DNA from: UBA1723 sp045642085
Lineage (GTDB): Bacteria > Bacteroidota > Bacteroidia > Bacteroidales > Paludibacteraceae
Assembly: GCA_045642085.1 (NCBI GenBank)
Contig: JAZUIF010000144.1
Span: 1 to 31,981 of the forward strand
Length of the DNA stretch: 31,981 nt
Reading direction: 5' to 3'
The position numbers were made by a program, and so were the translations under genes. Of this stretch, positions 9,272 through 17,351 are shown piece after piece. How positions within the stretch are numbered: the stretch's first letter is position 1; every line of letters begins with the position of its first letter. A model generated the notes under the pieces. It made no database searches and was not told the DNA's origin. It saw nothing but the letters and a program-made list of their open reading frames with translations.

Positions 9272-9283
9272 CCAAACATCTCT
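9253..9283. terminator. 14-bp hairpin at the end of the miaA-TatD operon
   Basis: Perfect 14-bp stem (9253-9266 with 9270-9283) and a 3-nt loop. It overlaps the TatD stop codon, so the last codons form the left arm. The following sequence is not a clean T tract, so this may be a weak terminator or an mRNA-end stabiliser. Confidence 0.6.
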
Positions 9284-9469
9284 ATAACTTAGACCATTTA
9301 CGCCAAACCTTAAGCTAACGTGATTTACAAACGCCATCCACCATTCGCCTCCCCCCTTTTTGAAACTGAACTCATCCAGATTCTGAGAAGTGATTGTGAT
9401 GTCAGCGTGAGCCGCCACCATAGAGAAGAAAAGGATGCCCAGCAAGACATAGAGTTTTTTTCGTATCAT
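9266..9469 (-). pseudogene. Short secreted-protein remnant with signal peptide
   Basis: 67 codons starting MIRKKLYVLLGILFFSMVAA, a clear signal peptide with a likely cut after AHA, then an unrecognised tail. The frame runs into the TatD terminator hairpin, so a natural C-terminus is unlikely. A second, even shorter copy of the same signal-peptide DNA lies at 11459-11519. That suggests both are broken 5' ends of a duplicated gene. A genuine small secreted peptide is the alternative. Confidence 0.5.
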
Positions 9470-9644
9470 TTTCTTTTATTCAAAGTATAAATTCTTAATA
9501 TATATTATAGTTTTATTTAATCATCTTTATTTATCCATCCAACGTTTACACAACAGTGTGCATCGCGAGCTCTGCGTCTCTCCCCCGACAGTCGCACAAC
9601 AAGTTTTACAACAATCGGATATAGTTGAATTCTTCAATGTGTCC
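9398..9644. repeat. Degenerate duplicated segment, copy 1 (with surrounding gene-poor DNA 9284-9787)
   Basis: Two blocks are shared with copy 2 at 11471-11563: 9398-9451 (including GTCAGCGTGAGCCGCCACCA) and 9600-9644 (including AACAATCGGATA). In copy 2 the blocks adjoin, whereas here about 150 nt separate them. The rest of the gene-poor stretch up to 9787 has an interrupted reading frame on the plus strand with one in-frame TGA, and no recognisable product. Confidence 0.6.
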
Positions 9645-9787
9645 ACCTCGGGGACAAAGCGTCATTCATCAATAACCTTTCCTTTTATTTCTCTCAATGA
9701 TTGATATCATAGAAAGTTGTATCGACTTATTCGAAAAACGAACATGATTTTGAATGTTTTCCGTCATAAAATCCATAACCAGCAAAT

Positions 9788-10408
9788 TCATTTTTCATTA
9801 GAATGGAAATACTTTTTTATATTATCACTTGTCACTTCCCATTCAATAATTTCATTCACACGTGGATATTCGTCAGAAACACGGAGAATTACCTTACTTC
9901 CTTTTTGTATACCATAATAACTTATCTTATTGAAATCCTCATTAGAAACCTTGATTTTTCTTATATGTTCTTTCTCCACACCTACTTTTATATAAGAAGA
10001 ACTTCGACCACTACTTCTTTTTACTGCATAAACTTCACCAATTGATATATTTGATTTTTCTAAGAACTTTTGTTCTAAATGAGCACCGTATAAAGAATAA
10101 AAATCACAATACATCACTATTGATACTATAGGAAAAACTAAGCAGAGCAATATTGACATCAAATCAAATTTTCTTCCTAACTTATTTTTTAACAGTTTAT
10201 CAAAAAGACTTATGCCCAAAATATACAACATCACAAATAATAGAGCCCCACTAATTCCAACAACAGGTCGTTCTCCTAGGACAATCAAAGAATAGTACGC
10301 ATAATAATAATCAACAAAACCAACTAACAACATCGAAACAACTATCGATATCATAAATCTATATTCAACTAACCAGTCTGCAATTTTGTATACTTTCGTT
10401 TTTCTCAT
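9788..10408 (-). CDS. Membrane protein of unknown function
   Basis: 206 residues with three hydrophobic helices in the first half: about 18-40 (FMISIVVSMLLVGFVDYYYA), about 50-70 (GISGALLFVMLYILGISLF) and about 83-103 (LMSILLCLVFPIVSIVMYC). A soluble C-terminal part follows, rich in charged and beta-type sequence (GEVYAVKRSSGRSSSYIKVG ... GSKVILRVSDEYPRVNEI). The tail resembles a small beta-barrel fold of the sort that follows transmembrane segments in DUF3592-like proteins, but I do not recognise a family. It is unusually AT-rich and lies in the decayed accessory stretch. The start ATG at 10408 is the first good one. Confidence 0.7.
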   Translation of the reverse strand: MRKTKVYKIADWLVEYRFMISIVVSMLLVGFVDYYYAYYSLIVLGERPVVGISGALLFVMLYILGISLFDKLLKNKLGRKFDLMSILLCLVFPIVSIVMYCDFYSLYGAHLEQKFLEKSNISIGEVYAVKRSSGRSSSYIKVGVEKEHIRKIKVSNEDFNKISYYGIQKGSKVILRVSDEYPRVNEIIEWEVTSDNIKKYFHSNEK

Positions 10409-10464
10409 AATTTATTCTTCGTTTTTCTCTTCTACAAAATCATCTAATAAATCTCCTAATTTCA

Positions 10465-10989
10465 CTAATAAAACAGAGAATCCTTTATCGACAAATTAGA
10501 CTCTGAATTCAATTCGTCGGTTAATTTTTCAATAAGAAATTCTTTTAGAACAACAACAATTTCGTCTCCCTTTGGTTTATACAAAGCAAGAGACGCCTTC
10601 GTTCCATTATTAATTCTCTCTTTTTGTATATCCAACACAGAAGATCCTGTGAAAGTGACATTCATATCAGAATGGACATCATAAATTTGTTTTAGTTTCT
10701 TGCTCCATCCCTTGTATTTGTGAACCTCATCAATAAAGAGATGCGTTCCTCCCTCTTTAGCAAAATCATCAGCCAATTCGAGCAAAGAATGAGAAGAAAA
10801 ATATAGACTGTCCGCCGACACATAGAGCATGTTTTCCAGATTTTTGTTTTCAGATATGTATTGCTGCATCATAGTAGATTTACCGACTCCACGAGGGCCG
10901 ACGATACCCACCATTCTTGCATTCCACAACACTTCCGAATACATATAGCGTTTATGCTCAAGCGGAGTCTGCTTAAGCATCAAATCCAT
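10465..10989 (-). pseudogene. Truncated AAA_14/DUF4143-type ATPase with an unrelated tail
   Basis: The first 125 residues or so are a convincing AAA_14 ATPase: a Walker A motif GPRGVGKST near residue 31, Walker B HLFIDEVHKYKGW, and the sensor-like TFTGSSVLDI. Full-length members have about 370-420 residues, with a C-terminal DUF4143 domain that begins soon after the GSS motif. Here the protein instead continues for some 50 residues (KASLALYKPKGDEIVVVLKE ... SIKDSLFY) that match nothing I know in the family, and stops at 174 residues. I infer a deletion that fused the ATPase start to other DNA. It may still be translated, but as an intact family member it is broken. Confidence 0.65.
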
Positions 10990-11069
10990 ATATGTATATA
11001 ATTTATGTATATAATTCCAAATCTATCATACTCTTTTTTCTTTAACACAGTGCAAATATACATATTTTA

Positions 11070-11113
11070 CCTCAATGAGGGACATATATGTATACATCCC
11101 TCCCTCATTGAGG
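11070..11113. repeat. 13-bp perfect inverted repeat
   Basis: CCTCAATGAGGGA (11070-11082) is the exact reverse complement of 11101-11113. The 18-nt spacer contains the palindrome ACATATATGT. Each arm is also nearly self-complementary (CCTCA-A-TGAGG). It lies between the truncated ATPase and RhuM fragments; it could be an operator, a transposon end or a recombination site. Confidence 0.7.
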
Positions 11114-11189
11114 GATTTTATGATCATTTCCTGATTCCAACACCTGCTTCGTAGGAATCGCCAAGAAATCAAATATGGCCTTGACTTCA

Positions 11190-11438
11190 TCAATACAGGT
11201 TCTGCGAACATGACGACACACGCTGTCCGATACACGCACGCATTTTTTGCGTGTTGCTTTCAAACTCCAATTCTCCTTCAGAAAAAACATTATTAACATG
11301 TTTTCTGATAGTCTTGGCATCCCTATCAAATAGCAAAGCCATCTGATTGGCGGAAAGCCACACCGTCTCACCTTCCAACTTCACGACGATGGTTGTATCT
11401 CCATCCGACGTCTCATATATCACTATCTTGTCGTCCAT
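11190..11438 (-). pseudogene. RhuM-family (virulence RhuM) gene fragment
   Basis: The N-terminus (MDDKIVIYETSDGDTTIVVK ... VWLSANQMALLFDRDAKTIRKHVNNVFSEGEL) is the standard opening of RhuM-family proteins, including the helix-turn-helix-like segment and the SNTQKMR stretch. Intact members are about 300 residues long and continue with a YNLDVIISVGYRV block. Here the frame diverges right after SNTQKMR and stops at 82 residues. No matching remainder is seen in other frames down to 11026. I conclude that the 3' three quarters have been lost. Genes of this type are common in accessory regions, which fits the neighbours. Confidence 0.75.
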
Positions 11439-11458
11439 CTATCTTCAATCATCAACCA

Positions 11459-11563
11459 TCAATCTTTTGCGATGTCAGCGTGAGCCGCCACCACAGCGAA
11501 TAAAAGCATACCCAGCAGGACAAGTTTATAACAATCAGATAATGGATGAGTTCCTCAAAGTGT
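11459..11563 (-). repeat. Degenerate duplicated segment, copy 2 (signal-peptide remnant)
   Basis: On the minus strand this encodes KLVLLGMLLFAVVAAHADIA and then stops, closely matching KLYVLLGILFFSMVAAHADI of the remnant at 9266-9469. Immediately upstream, the sequence matches 9600-9644 of copy 1. It has no start codon of its own in that frame, so it is a relic. Confidence 0.65.
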
Positions 11564-12202
11564 CCTCTTAATCATTTGATTTGACGACATCTTCCAAAAC
11601 ATATAAATCCATATAATTTTTGTGATAATCACAAATACAATAAGAGAAATATTATTGTATAAAACCCTATCGGTGTGGGATCTTATATTGGACATTAAAT
11701 AATTAAAGTATAAAGGCCACAAATCAAACATACATAAAGATGATAGCACAACAACAATAAAAAATCGCCACTTTTTAATTGTTTGTATGAATGAAACAAT
11801 AAAACCTACAGTCACAATCGCTTGAAATTCATAATAATATATCTGCCAAAAATAATTAAAGCATCCAAAATCCAATATCGAATCAGAAATACGAATAATA
11901 TTTAATGGATCTATAAAAAAACTGTAAAACAACAAAAGCAAAACAATTATCAAGAATGCTCGTTGGATATACTTATTCTTTATGATTTCCAATAAGTGTG
12001 ATAAAAAGGCAATAGCTAAAAAAGTAGAGGATATAAACATAAATTGAATAAGAAGCCCGACAATAGTTTGTGGAAAAACAAAAATGTCTATAATTCCCGA
12101 CGATTCTATTTGGGGATTGGAAAAAAACAGATATGAAACCATAAGAATGACAAGAATCTCTCCAAATGTCAATTTAAGTGTCAAATTCCAATGGTTACTC
12201 AT
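11555..12202 (-). CDS. Multi-pass membrane protein of unknown function
   Basis: 215 residues with about six hydrophobic stretches: near 13-28, 38-70, 80-98, 120-140, 145-165 and 185-205. It contains no motif I recognise and has the strong Phe/Ile/Leu bias of an integral inner-membrane protein. The start ATG at 12202 is 13 nt after the stop of a 38-codon ORF, which itself overlaps the AAA-ATPase/nuclease gene, so the three may share one transcript. The last codons (MSSNQMIKRTL) overlap the duplicated relic at 11459-11563. Confidence 0.7.
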   Translation of the reverse strand: MSNHWNLTLKLTFGEILVILMVSYLFFSNPQIESSGIIDIFVFPQTIVGLLIQFMFISSTFLAIAFLSHLLEIIKNKYIQRAFLIIVLLLLFYSFFIDPLNIIRISDSILDFGCFNYFWQIYYYEFQAIVTVGFIVSFIQTIKKWRFFIVVVLSSLCMFDLWPLYFNYLMSNIRSHTDRVLYNNISLIVFVIITKIIWIYMFWKMSSNQMIKRTL

Positions 12203-12215
12203 GATTCTTAAAATT

Positions 12216-12332
12216 TTATTTAGTACGTGCCTTGATATTCTTTAGTTTTCCTGGATTGTTTGCCAACCATGGAAGCACAACTTTGTTTAGAGGTATGTCA
12301 AAATATTCGTATTTTTGGTTTGTAATCCTCAT
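12216..12332 (-). CDS. Possible 38-residue protein coupled to the upstream ATPase gene
   Basis: Its ATG (12332-12330) overlaps the TGA of the AAA-ATPase/nuclease gene in an ATGA arrangement typical of translational coupling. It encodes MRITNQKYEYFDIPLNKVVL followed by a basic tail (NNPGKLKNIKARTK). The mix of residues looks protein-like rather than random, but I recognise no family. It might instead be the end of a gene whose start was lost. It is followed 13 nt later by the membrane protein at 11555-12202. Confidence 0.4.
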   Translation of the reverse strand: MRITNQKYEYFDIPLNKVVLPWLANNPGKLKNIKARTK

Positions 12333-13891
12333 TTACACTTATTCTCCTCCACTTTCCACTCCACGATATTCCTCTCCTCCGAGCTGAAGTTGGCTCCAAT
12401 CTTCACAACTGGTTTATCTTTAGAAGAAACCTTCTGGGCATACTTATTCATATCTATTTGATCCAATGCCTCGTCGGCAGACTTGTCTCTTTTGCATTCG
12501 ATCACGTAGACGCGATTGTCGGTCTCGAAGAAGACGTCGATACGTCCACCTAATATAGGAAGTTCGACGAAGACATCGAATCCTGAGAATCTTATCATCA
12601 GGTAGATCATGTTGCGGAAGTTTGCCTCTATCTGCTTTACCTCGTTGCTCTCAAACGGAACTTGTCCCATTATCAACTGAATTTGAGACATGAAGGCTTC
12701 GACATCGTCCGCTTCAAGTGCATCTCTTAGCAAACGGAGATTATAATCTCCCTCGATATTGTTATGCTTAGAATACTCGTTCATCAAACATTGGATGAAC
12801 CCGTCCTCAACCTCTTCGTTTGGAAATCCCAATGAATAATATCTACGTCCATCATAGTTTTTGATAGTAAGATATCCACTTTGATAAAGTGCGGCAATCA
12901 TGTTCTCCTCTCCGTTTCCAAACGACGCCATTGTTTCAGCCGTTGCGTCTATTCCACTGCTGAATTTTGATAAATCATACGAATTGCGTTTTAGTATTGA
13001 AGTCAGATAAGTAGGAGTGCCAGTTGCAAACCACTTGTTTTCCAGAGCTCTTGATTTTAACGCACCGAGTAAACTGAATGGATTGTAAATATCTTCGCTG
13101 TTGGCACAGAAATGATAGCCATCGTATTTTTTCTTTAGTCTCTCGTACATCATTTCTTTGCTGATATTCTCCTCTTCAGCAAATTCCTTGATTTCGATGT
13201 CGAAATATTTGTGAAGCTCATTTTCTGAAATTCCACATATCGACGAATACTTCTTACTCATTGAAATATCGTCGGGATTATTTGCCGCACTGAAAATGCC
13301 AAGTTTGCCATAACGGGTGACGCCAGTAAGAAATGCGAAACGGATATGTTGGTCGGCTCTTTTCATAATGCCGTAAATTCCTTGAAGTGCAGCCCTATTC
13401 TTATCTTGAACCTCTTGTACCCCAATTGTGTCCGTCAATGGTTTGTCGTATTCATCAATAAGGATCACAACCTGTTTTCCAGTTTGCTCTTTTGCTCTGC
13501 TTACAACTCCATGAAAGCGGTCGCCCAACGAAATTTCATCGTCACTTTTCCCATACTCCTTTTCCCATGCCGTTAGATATATATTCATTCGATCATATAC
13601 TGCGGTTGGATCAGTGTAGTCGGCACCCGTAAAATCAATATGAAACACCGGATATTTCACCCAATCCTTCTCAAGTGTCTCCATGGCAAGACCTTTGAAA
13701 AGTTCCTTCTTGCCTTGGAAATAAGACTCAAGGGTGGTGGTAAGCAGACTTTTTCCGAAACGACGAGGGCGGCTGAGGAAATAGTATTCTCCAGATGTCA
13801 CCAAACTATAGACCAACTCAGTTTTGTCTACATACTGGTAACCTCCCTCTATTATTTTCTCAAATGTCTGTATACCTATAGGATATTTCAT
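12329..13891 (-). CDS. AAA-ATPase-like / PD-(D/E)XK nuclease-like fusion protein
   Basis: 520 residues, the usual size for this family, which is abundant in Bacteroidetes (AAA-ATPase_like plus PDDEXK_9). The N-terminus YPIGIQTFEKIIEGGYQYVD is diagnostic. A Walker A-like SRPRRFGKS lies at 40-48, and Walker B VVILIDEYDKPL has D146 and E147. The C-terminal domain has GGRIDV with D452 and VIECKR with E465 and K467, the D...ExK pattern of the nuclease superfamily. Both domains therefore keep their key residues. The biological role of the family is not settled; conflict or mobile-element functions are often suggested. It overlaps a 38-codon ORF by 4 nt. A -7 promoter box lies about 30 nt upstream. 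Confidence 0.93.
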   Translation of the reverse strand: MKYPIGIQTFEKIIEGGYQYVDKTELVYSLVTSGEYYFLSRPRRFGKSLLTTTLESYFQGKKELFKGLAMETLEKDWVKYPVFHIDFTGADYTDPTAVYDRMNIYLTAWEKEYGKSDDEISLGDRFHGVVSRAKEQTGKQVVILIDEYDKPLTDTIGVQEVQDKNRAALQGIYGIMKRADQHIRFAFLTGVTRYGKLGIFSAANNPDDISMSKKYSSICGISENELHKYFDIEIKEFAEEENISKEMMYERLKKKYDGYHFCANSEDIYNPFSLLGALKSRALENKWFATGTPTYLTSILKRNSYDLSKFSSGIDATAETMASFGNGEENMIAALYQSGYLTIKNYDGRRYYSLGFPNEEVEDGFIQCLMNEYSKHNNIEGDYNLRLLRDALEADDVEAFMSQIQLIMGQVPFESNEVKQIEANFRNMIYLMIRFSGFDVFVELPILGGRIDVFFETDNRVYVIECKRDKSADEALDQIDMNKYAQKVSSKDKPVVKIGANFSSEERNIVEWKVEENKCK

Positions 13892-13919
13892 ACTATTGCT
13901 TTTAATTTAATCGACGTCG

Positions 13920-13927
13920 CAAATATA
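13920..13927 (-). promoter_or_regulatory. -7 box for the AAA-ATPase/nuclease gene
   Basis: TATATTTG on the minus strand, an exact TAnnTTTG, about 30 nt before the ATG at 13891. It has no good -33 box. The palindrome CGACGTCG lies directly next to it at 13912-13919. Confidence 0.45.
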
Positions 13928-14016
13928 CGATTTTCAATTCATAATACATAATTCGACATGCTAATTGTCGATACAAATTGAAAGCACAAATTCTTAAATT
14001 AACACTGTATTTCCTT

Positions 14017-16569
14017 TTATAATTTAACCAAAACACTCTTTCCATTCACCACATAGACACCTCTCGTCACCGGAATCTCAACCTTCATCGATGCCTGCAT
14101 ATATAAATGCTTAATCATACGTCCGTTGATGTCGTAAACATTGATCCACTCTCCATTATCTGTGCTCTCCACTACGATTCCATTCTCATTAGTATAAATG
14201 ATTAAGGAAGAATTGTCTTGACTGATATTTTTTACTTCAGACAAATCTCCAGCCAAAGCCTTAACCTCCTGTCTCGATAAAAGAATCCATCTCTGTTTTG
14301 ATGCTGAATTCTGATGATCAAAACGAGAAGCAGTGACATTGTTAGATGATGATGTCAATGTGTTTGGTGTGTTAGTGCCATTTGCAAAAACCAACCAATA
14401 TGATTTAAGATTGAAATCATTTGTCACTACATTCTGACGTGATCCAAGCATCTGAATACCAAAATTATCATTGTCGGACAAATTCACTGAATTACTGAAT
14501 GATAAATCCTTACCTGATTCAATATTCTTAAACTCATAGTATTGAGTAGATGGCTCAAATCTTACTTGCCATGCATATGAATCATCTTTTAGAATAGTCT
14601 TCCAATCACTCTTCTGCAATTGCAAATTGCTTTCATTTGACTTAAGCATAGAGAAATCATCAGCAGAAAGTACATAATAATAATCATTGTCATCCTGGAT
14701 GAATGTGTATGCTGGCGACGCAAAAGCACCCTGCACTGGAGGAAGATTATCCTCTCCAAGCGACTGAACGATTAGTGCATTAGCGTAGTAAAGCATACGA
14801 GTACCGTTATCCTCGTGGGCTCCATTGATTCCGTATGGCCAGAAATGTGTCTTGTCGCCTTTCAAATGAGCATCATTATCATTTTCTAAGAATGCCAACA
14901 CCTGATCTGTACGCTCACCAAGCCAGAAACCAGAACTTGTATTCTGTCGGTAGACACTGCTATTGTACCATTGATCGATTGTGCCGACACCTATAGCGTG
15001 GGCCATCTCATGCTGGATAGTACCTGTTCGCTGATAACTTGCGTTTGGTCCGACACGCATCCAACCACCGTAGCTACAGTCGGCAGTCGGTGTTTGTGCT
15101 CCATAATGTACCGAGATGGACAAACCCTTAATGCTCGTGATATTATTCCAAACATCCACCGCATCTTTAACTGCAGAATTGATACGTCCGTTCTCCTCTG
15201 ATGAGCCACCATTGTCGTAGCTCCATCCAACCTGTCCCATTGGCAACGTGCAAATCTTAATCGTTTTGCCATAACCTACGACATCATTATCAGAAATCGC
15301 ATACGGACGGATATAATAAAATGTTGCAGGCGTAAGTTTCTCGATAACGTAGATGTCGCCATTATTGCTATATGAAAGAGTCGAGCGTTTGTCACGTATC
15401 GTTGGATTGTTTTTTAATCCATAGCAGAAACCTTTCTCCTTAATTTTCAATCCATTACCATCAAATGATGCACGACCAAAAGCGAAAGTGGCTCCACGTG
15501 CATGACGAGGATCAGTAGTGACTTTAGGAATCGGTCCATTAGTATGATTAGATCTGTAGACAATCATCAACTCATCCAACGCCTTTATCGACTCATTAAC
15601 ATCTGCGATAGATTTAGACTCACTATCATATACCTTCTTAGCCTTGTTTAATTCATTAGCAATCTCAGCATCATTTTTCGAAGCATCTTCTGCCTCAGCT
15701 ATCAAGTCGGCAAGATCAGAATATAGCTCGACAGACGACTGCGCAGCGTCCGTAGCCTTACGAAGATTTGAAACTATCGAAGAAAGACTCTGCGAAGATG
15801 GTGATGCAATCCACTCCTCTGCCGCTTCTGTAGCTGATTTCAAATTGTTGCGGTGAGTGCCATTCATTTTCTCAGCCAACAAATTGTTTGCCACCTCCAC
15901 TTGCTTTGATACCTCATTAGCAAGATAACTGGCGTCATCGGATGCAAAATATAGTTTTACAAAATCCGACACAATCTTGGCTGAATTAGCCGATCCATTT
16001 GCAACTGCCTTAAAACCAATCTGTATGCGACCAGAAGTCTCCTGAGAAAGAGTAAACGTCACCTCGTCTACCTTCCATTGATTAGAAGGAAACGATGACA
16101 TCGACGACACTTTTGCGTCGCCCTTATCAGGAATCCAGCCAAGCAAACTATAGCCATCATTGGAATTGCTGCCATTATAATAGGCAGTTTGAAGTTTATA
16201 TGAACCTGCAGGCAATGTAACAGTCTGATAGAACTTCATCGCCTGATCCCAACCTGTACTCAAAGCCAAGCATCCACCTTTGGAATTCTGATACCCTGCA
16301 GAAGGAACTTTACCAGAAGTGTTAAAAGTCTTAGCAGTACCATATTCATATATACCGCACACTGTGTAATCCACACCGAAATCCTTATTCCAACCGTAGA
16401 TAGGCAAAATCTCCTGAGCCACATTACCTTGATCGGAGATGCGGTAGTCGAAATGGGAATCATCATCAAAACCAGCGTTTTGCAAATAAAGATCTGTAAC
16501 ATCTATGTCTGCCCAAGCGAAGGACGACAATGTAGAAAGAGTAAATAATGAAAAGTAACGTCTTTTCAT
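14017..16569 (-). CDS. Secreted zincin-like protein with T9SS type A-like C-terminal tail
   Basis: 850 residues. The signal peptide MKRRYFSLFTLSTLSSFAWA is followed by a beta-sandwich domain of about 190 residues (LPAGSYKLQTAYYNGS...), then a helical Ala/Glu-rich linker (about 215-345) and a fibronectin-like segment (about 355-445). The presumptive catalytic domain carries H520-E-x-x-H524 in QHEMAHAIGVGT. A possibly lectin-like stretch from about 620 onwards (YYYVLSADDFSM...) follows. The end, INVYDINGRMIKHLYMQ ... TRGVYVVNGKSVLVKL, matches the T9SS type A sorting domain (TIGR04183). I infer an extracellular or surface-attached metallopeptidase. The position where metzincins have their third His is T530, so the remaining zinc ligand is unclear. 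Confidence 0.88.
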   Translation of the reverse strand: MKRRYFSLFTLSTLSSFAWADIDVTDLYLQNAGFDDDSHFDYRISDQGNVAQEILPIYGWNKDFGVDYTVCGIYEYGTAKTFNTSGKVPSAGYQNSKGGCLALSTGWDQAMKFYQTVTLPAGSYKLQTAYYNGSNSNDGYSLLGWIPDKGDAKVSSMSSFPSNQWKVDEVTFTLSQETSGRIQIGFKAVANGSANSAKIVSDFVKLYFASDDASYLANEVSKQVEVANNLLAEKMNGTHRNNLKSATEAAEEWIASPSSQSLSSIVSNLRKATDAAQSSVELYSDLADLIAEAEDASKNDAEIANELNKAKKVYDSESKSIADVNESIKALDELMIVYRSNHTNGPIPKVTTDPRHARGATFAFGRASFDGNGLKIKEKGFCYGLKNNPTIRDKRSTLSYSNNGDIYVIEKLTPATFYYIRPYAISDNDVVGYGKTIKICTLPMGQVGWSYDNGGSSEENGRINSAVKDAVDVWNNITSIKGLSISVHYGAQTPTADCSYGGWMRVGPNASYQRTGTIQHEMAHAIGVGTIDQWYNSSVYRQNTSSGFWLGERTDQVLAFLENDNDAHLKGDKTHFWPYGINGAHEDNGTRMLYYANALIVQSLGEDNLPPVQGAFASPAYTFIQDDNDYYYVLSADDFSMLKSNESNLQLQKSDWKTILKDDSYAWQVRFEPSTQYYEFKNIESGKDLSFSNSVNLSDNDNFGIQMLGSRQNVVTNDFNLKSYWLVFANGTNTPNTLTSSSNNVTASRFDHQNSASKQRWILLSRQEVKALAGDLSEVKNISQDNSSLIIYTNENGIVVESTDNGEWINVYDINGRMIKHLYMQASMKVEIPVTRGVYVVNGKSVLVKL

Positions 16570-16596
16570 GGCATTATGTGTTTATGTTATTCATCG

Positions 16597-16604
16597 CAAA
16601 TATA
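16597..16604 (-). promoter_or_regulatory. -7 box for the zincin-like gene
   Basis: TATATTTG on the minus strand, 28 nt upstream of the ATG at 16569. The -33 region is weak. Confidence 0.45.
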
Positions 16605-16651
16605 AGAAATTTATGATTATAAACGACTTATATAGAAAAAGATTAGCAGAA

Positions 16652-16684
16652 TTTGCCTTTGATGAATGAAATTCATTAATTTTG
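16652..16684 (+). promoter_or_regulatory. Promoter of the glutathione peroxidase gene
   Basis: TTTG at 16652-16655, 21-nt spacer, TAATTTTG at 16677-16684, 24 nt before the ATG at 16709. Confidence 0.65.
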
Positions 16685-16708
16685 TAAAAATATTAAATCA
16701 AACACAAT

Positions 16709-17290
16709 ATGAAAATAAGACATTTGATTCTATTGGCAGTTGTATTGCTTTGTTTGGCGGCAATGGTGATTTTCAAAGGCGTTAAAGTTCCTGAAACTGA
16801 AAATATGCCTACAGTCTATGATTACACAGTAGTGGACAATAAGGGAAATGATGTGTCATTGTCTGACTATAAAGGCAAAGTGCTTTTGATAGTAAACACT
16901 GCCACTCGTTGTGGTCACACTCCACAGTATAAAGAGTTGCAGGATTTGTACTACAAATACAACCATCATGGATTTGAGATTTTAGATTTCCCATGTAACC
17001 AGTTTGCAGAACAGGCTCCTGAATCAGATGAGGAAATCCAGAATTTCTGTACTCTAAACTATCGCACTACTTTTCCTCGTTTTCATAAGATCAACGTGAA
17101 TGGAGACAGCACTATTGCTCTTTACGATTTTCTTAAGCATGCAAATGTGGCAGATCCGGAAGCAGACATCAACATTCATTGGAATTTCACAAAATTCTTA
17201 ATTGGAAAAGATGGTCAGGTTATTTGTCGTTTTGAGACTGACCAAAAAAGAGATGTAATCGAGCCGGAGATTATTGAGGCTTTGAAATAA
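16709..17290 (+). CDS. Glutathione peroxidase family thiol peroxidase, membrane-anchored or exported
   Basis: 193 residues. The GPx core is unmistakable: NTATRCGHTPQY with the peroxidatic C68, FPCNQFAEQAP with Q102, and HWNFTKFLIG with W158 and N159, which together form the Cys-Gln-Trp-Asn active site. It is a Cys-type enzyme, not a selenoprotein, and bacterial members usually draw on thioredoxin. The cytoplasmic forms are about 160 residues; here a hydrophobic N-terminus (LILLAVVLLCLAAMVIF) adds an anchor or signal, and no proper lipobox precedes C15. I infer activity against peroxides on the periplasmic side of the inner membrane. It has its own promoter and terminator. Confidence 0.94.
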   Translation: MKIRHLILLAVVLLCLAAMVIFKGVKVPETENMPTVYDYTVVDNKGNDVSLSDYKGKVLLIVNTATRCGHTPQYKELQDLYYKYNHHGFEILDFPCNQFAEQAPESDEEIQNFCTLNYRTTFPRFHKINVNGDSTIALYDFLKHANVADPEADINIHWNFTKFLIGKDGQVICRFETDQKRDVIEPEIIEALK

Positions 17291-17332
17291 AAATAAATGA
17301 GGTCGCAAAATATTTGCGACCTCATTTATTTT
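17290..17332. terminator. Bidirectional terminator between convergent genes
   Basis: A 20-bp perfect stem (17290-17309 with 17313-17332) and a 3-nt loop, with A/T-rich ends on both sides. It serves the GPx gene (stop 17290) and the convergent gene ending at 17352. Confidence 0.9.
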
Positions 17333-17351
17333 ATCTTCTTTTTTATTCTTT

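Noticed and set aside
9253..9283. Hairpin considered as an IS end or attachment site
   Set aside because: A simple 14-bp stem at the end of an operon fits a terminator or 3' stabiliser; no second copy or target duplication is seen.
9717..9917. Plus-strand ORF of 66 codons in the gene-poor region
   Set aside because: It overlaps the better supported membrane protein on the other strand and has no family motif; the frame upstream is broken by TGA.
11026..11371. Two overlapping minus-strand ORFs of 69 and 88 codons
   Set aside because: They overlap the RhuM fragment in other frames and do not continue its homology; treated as chance frames in decayed DNA.
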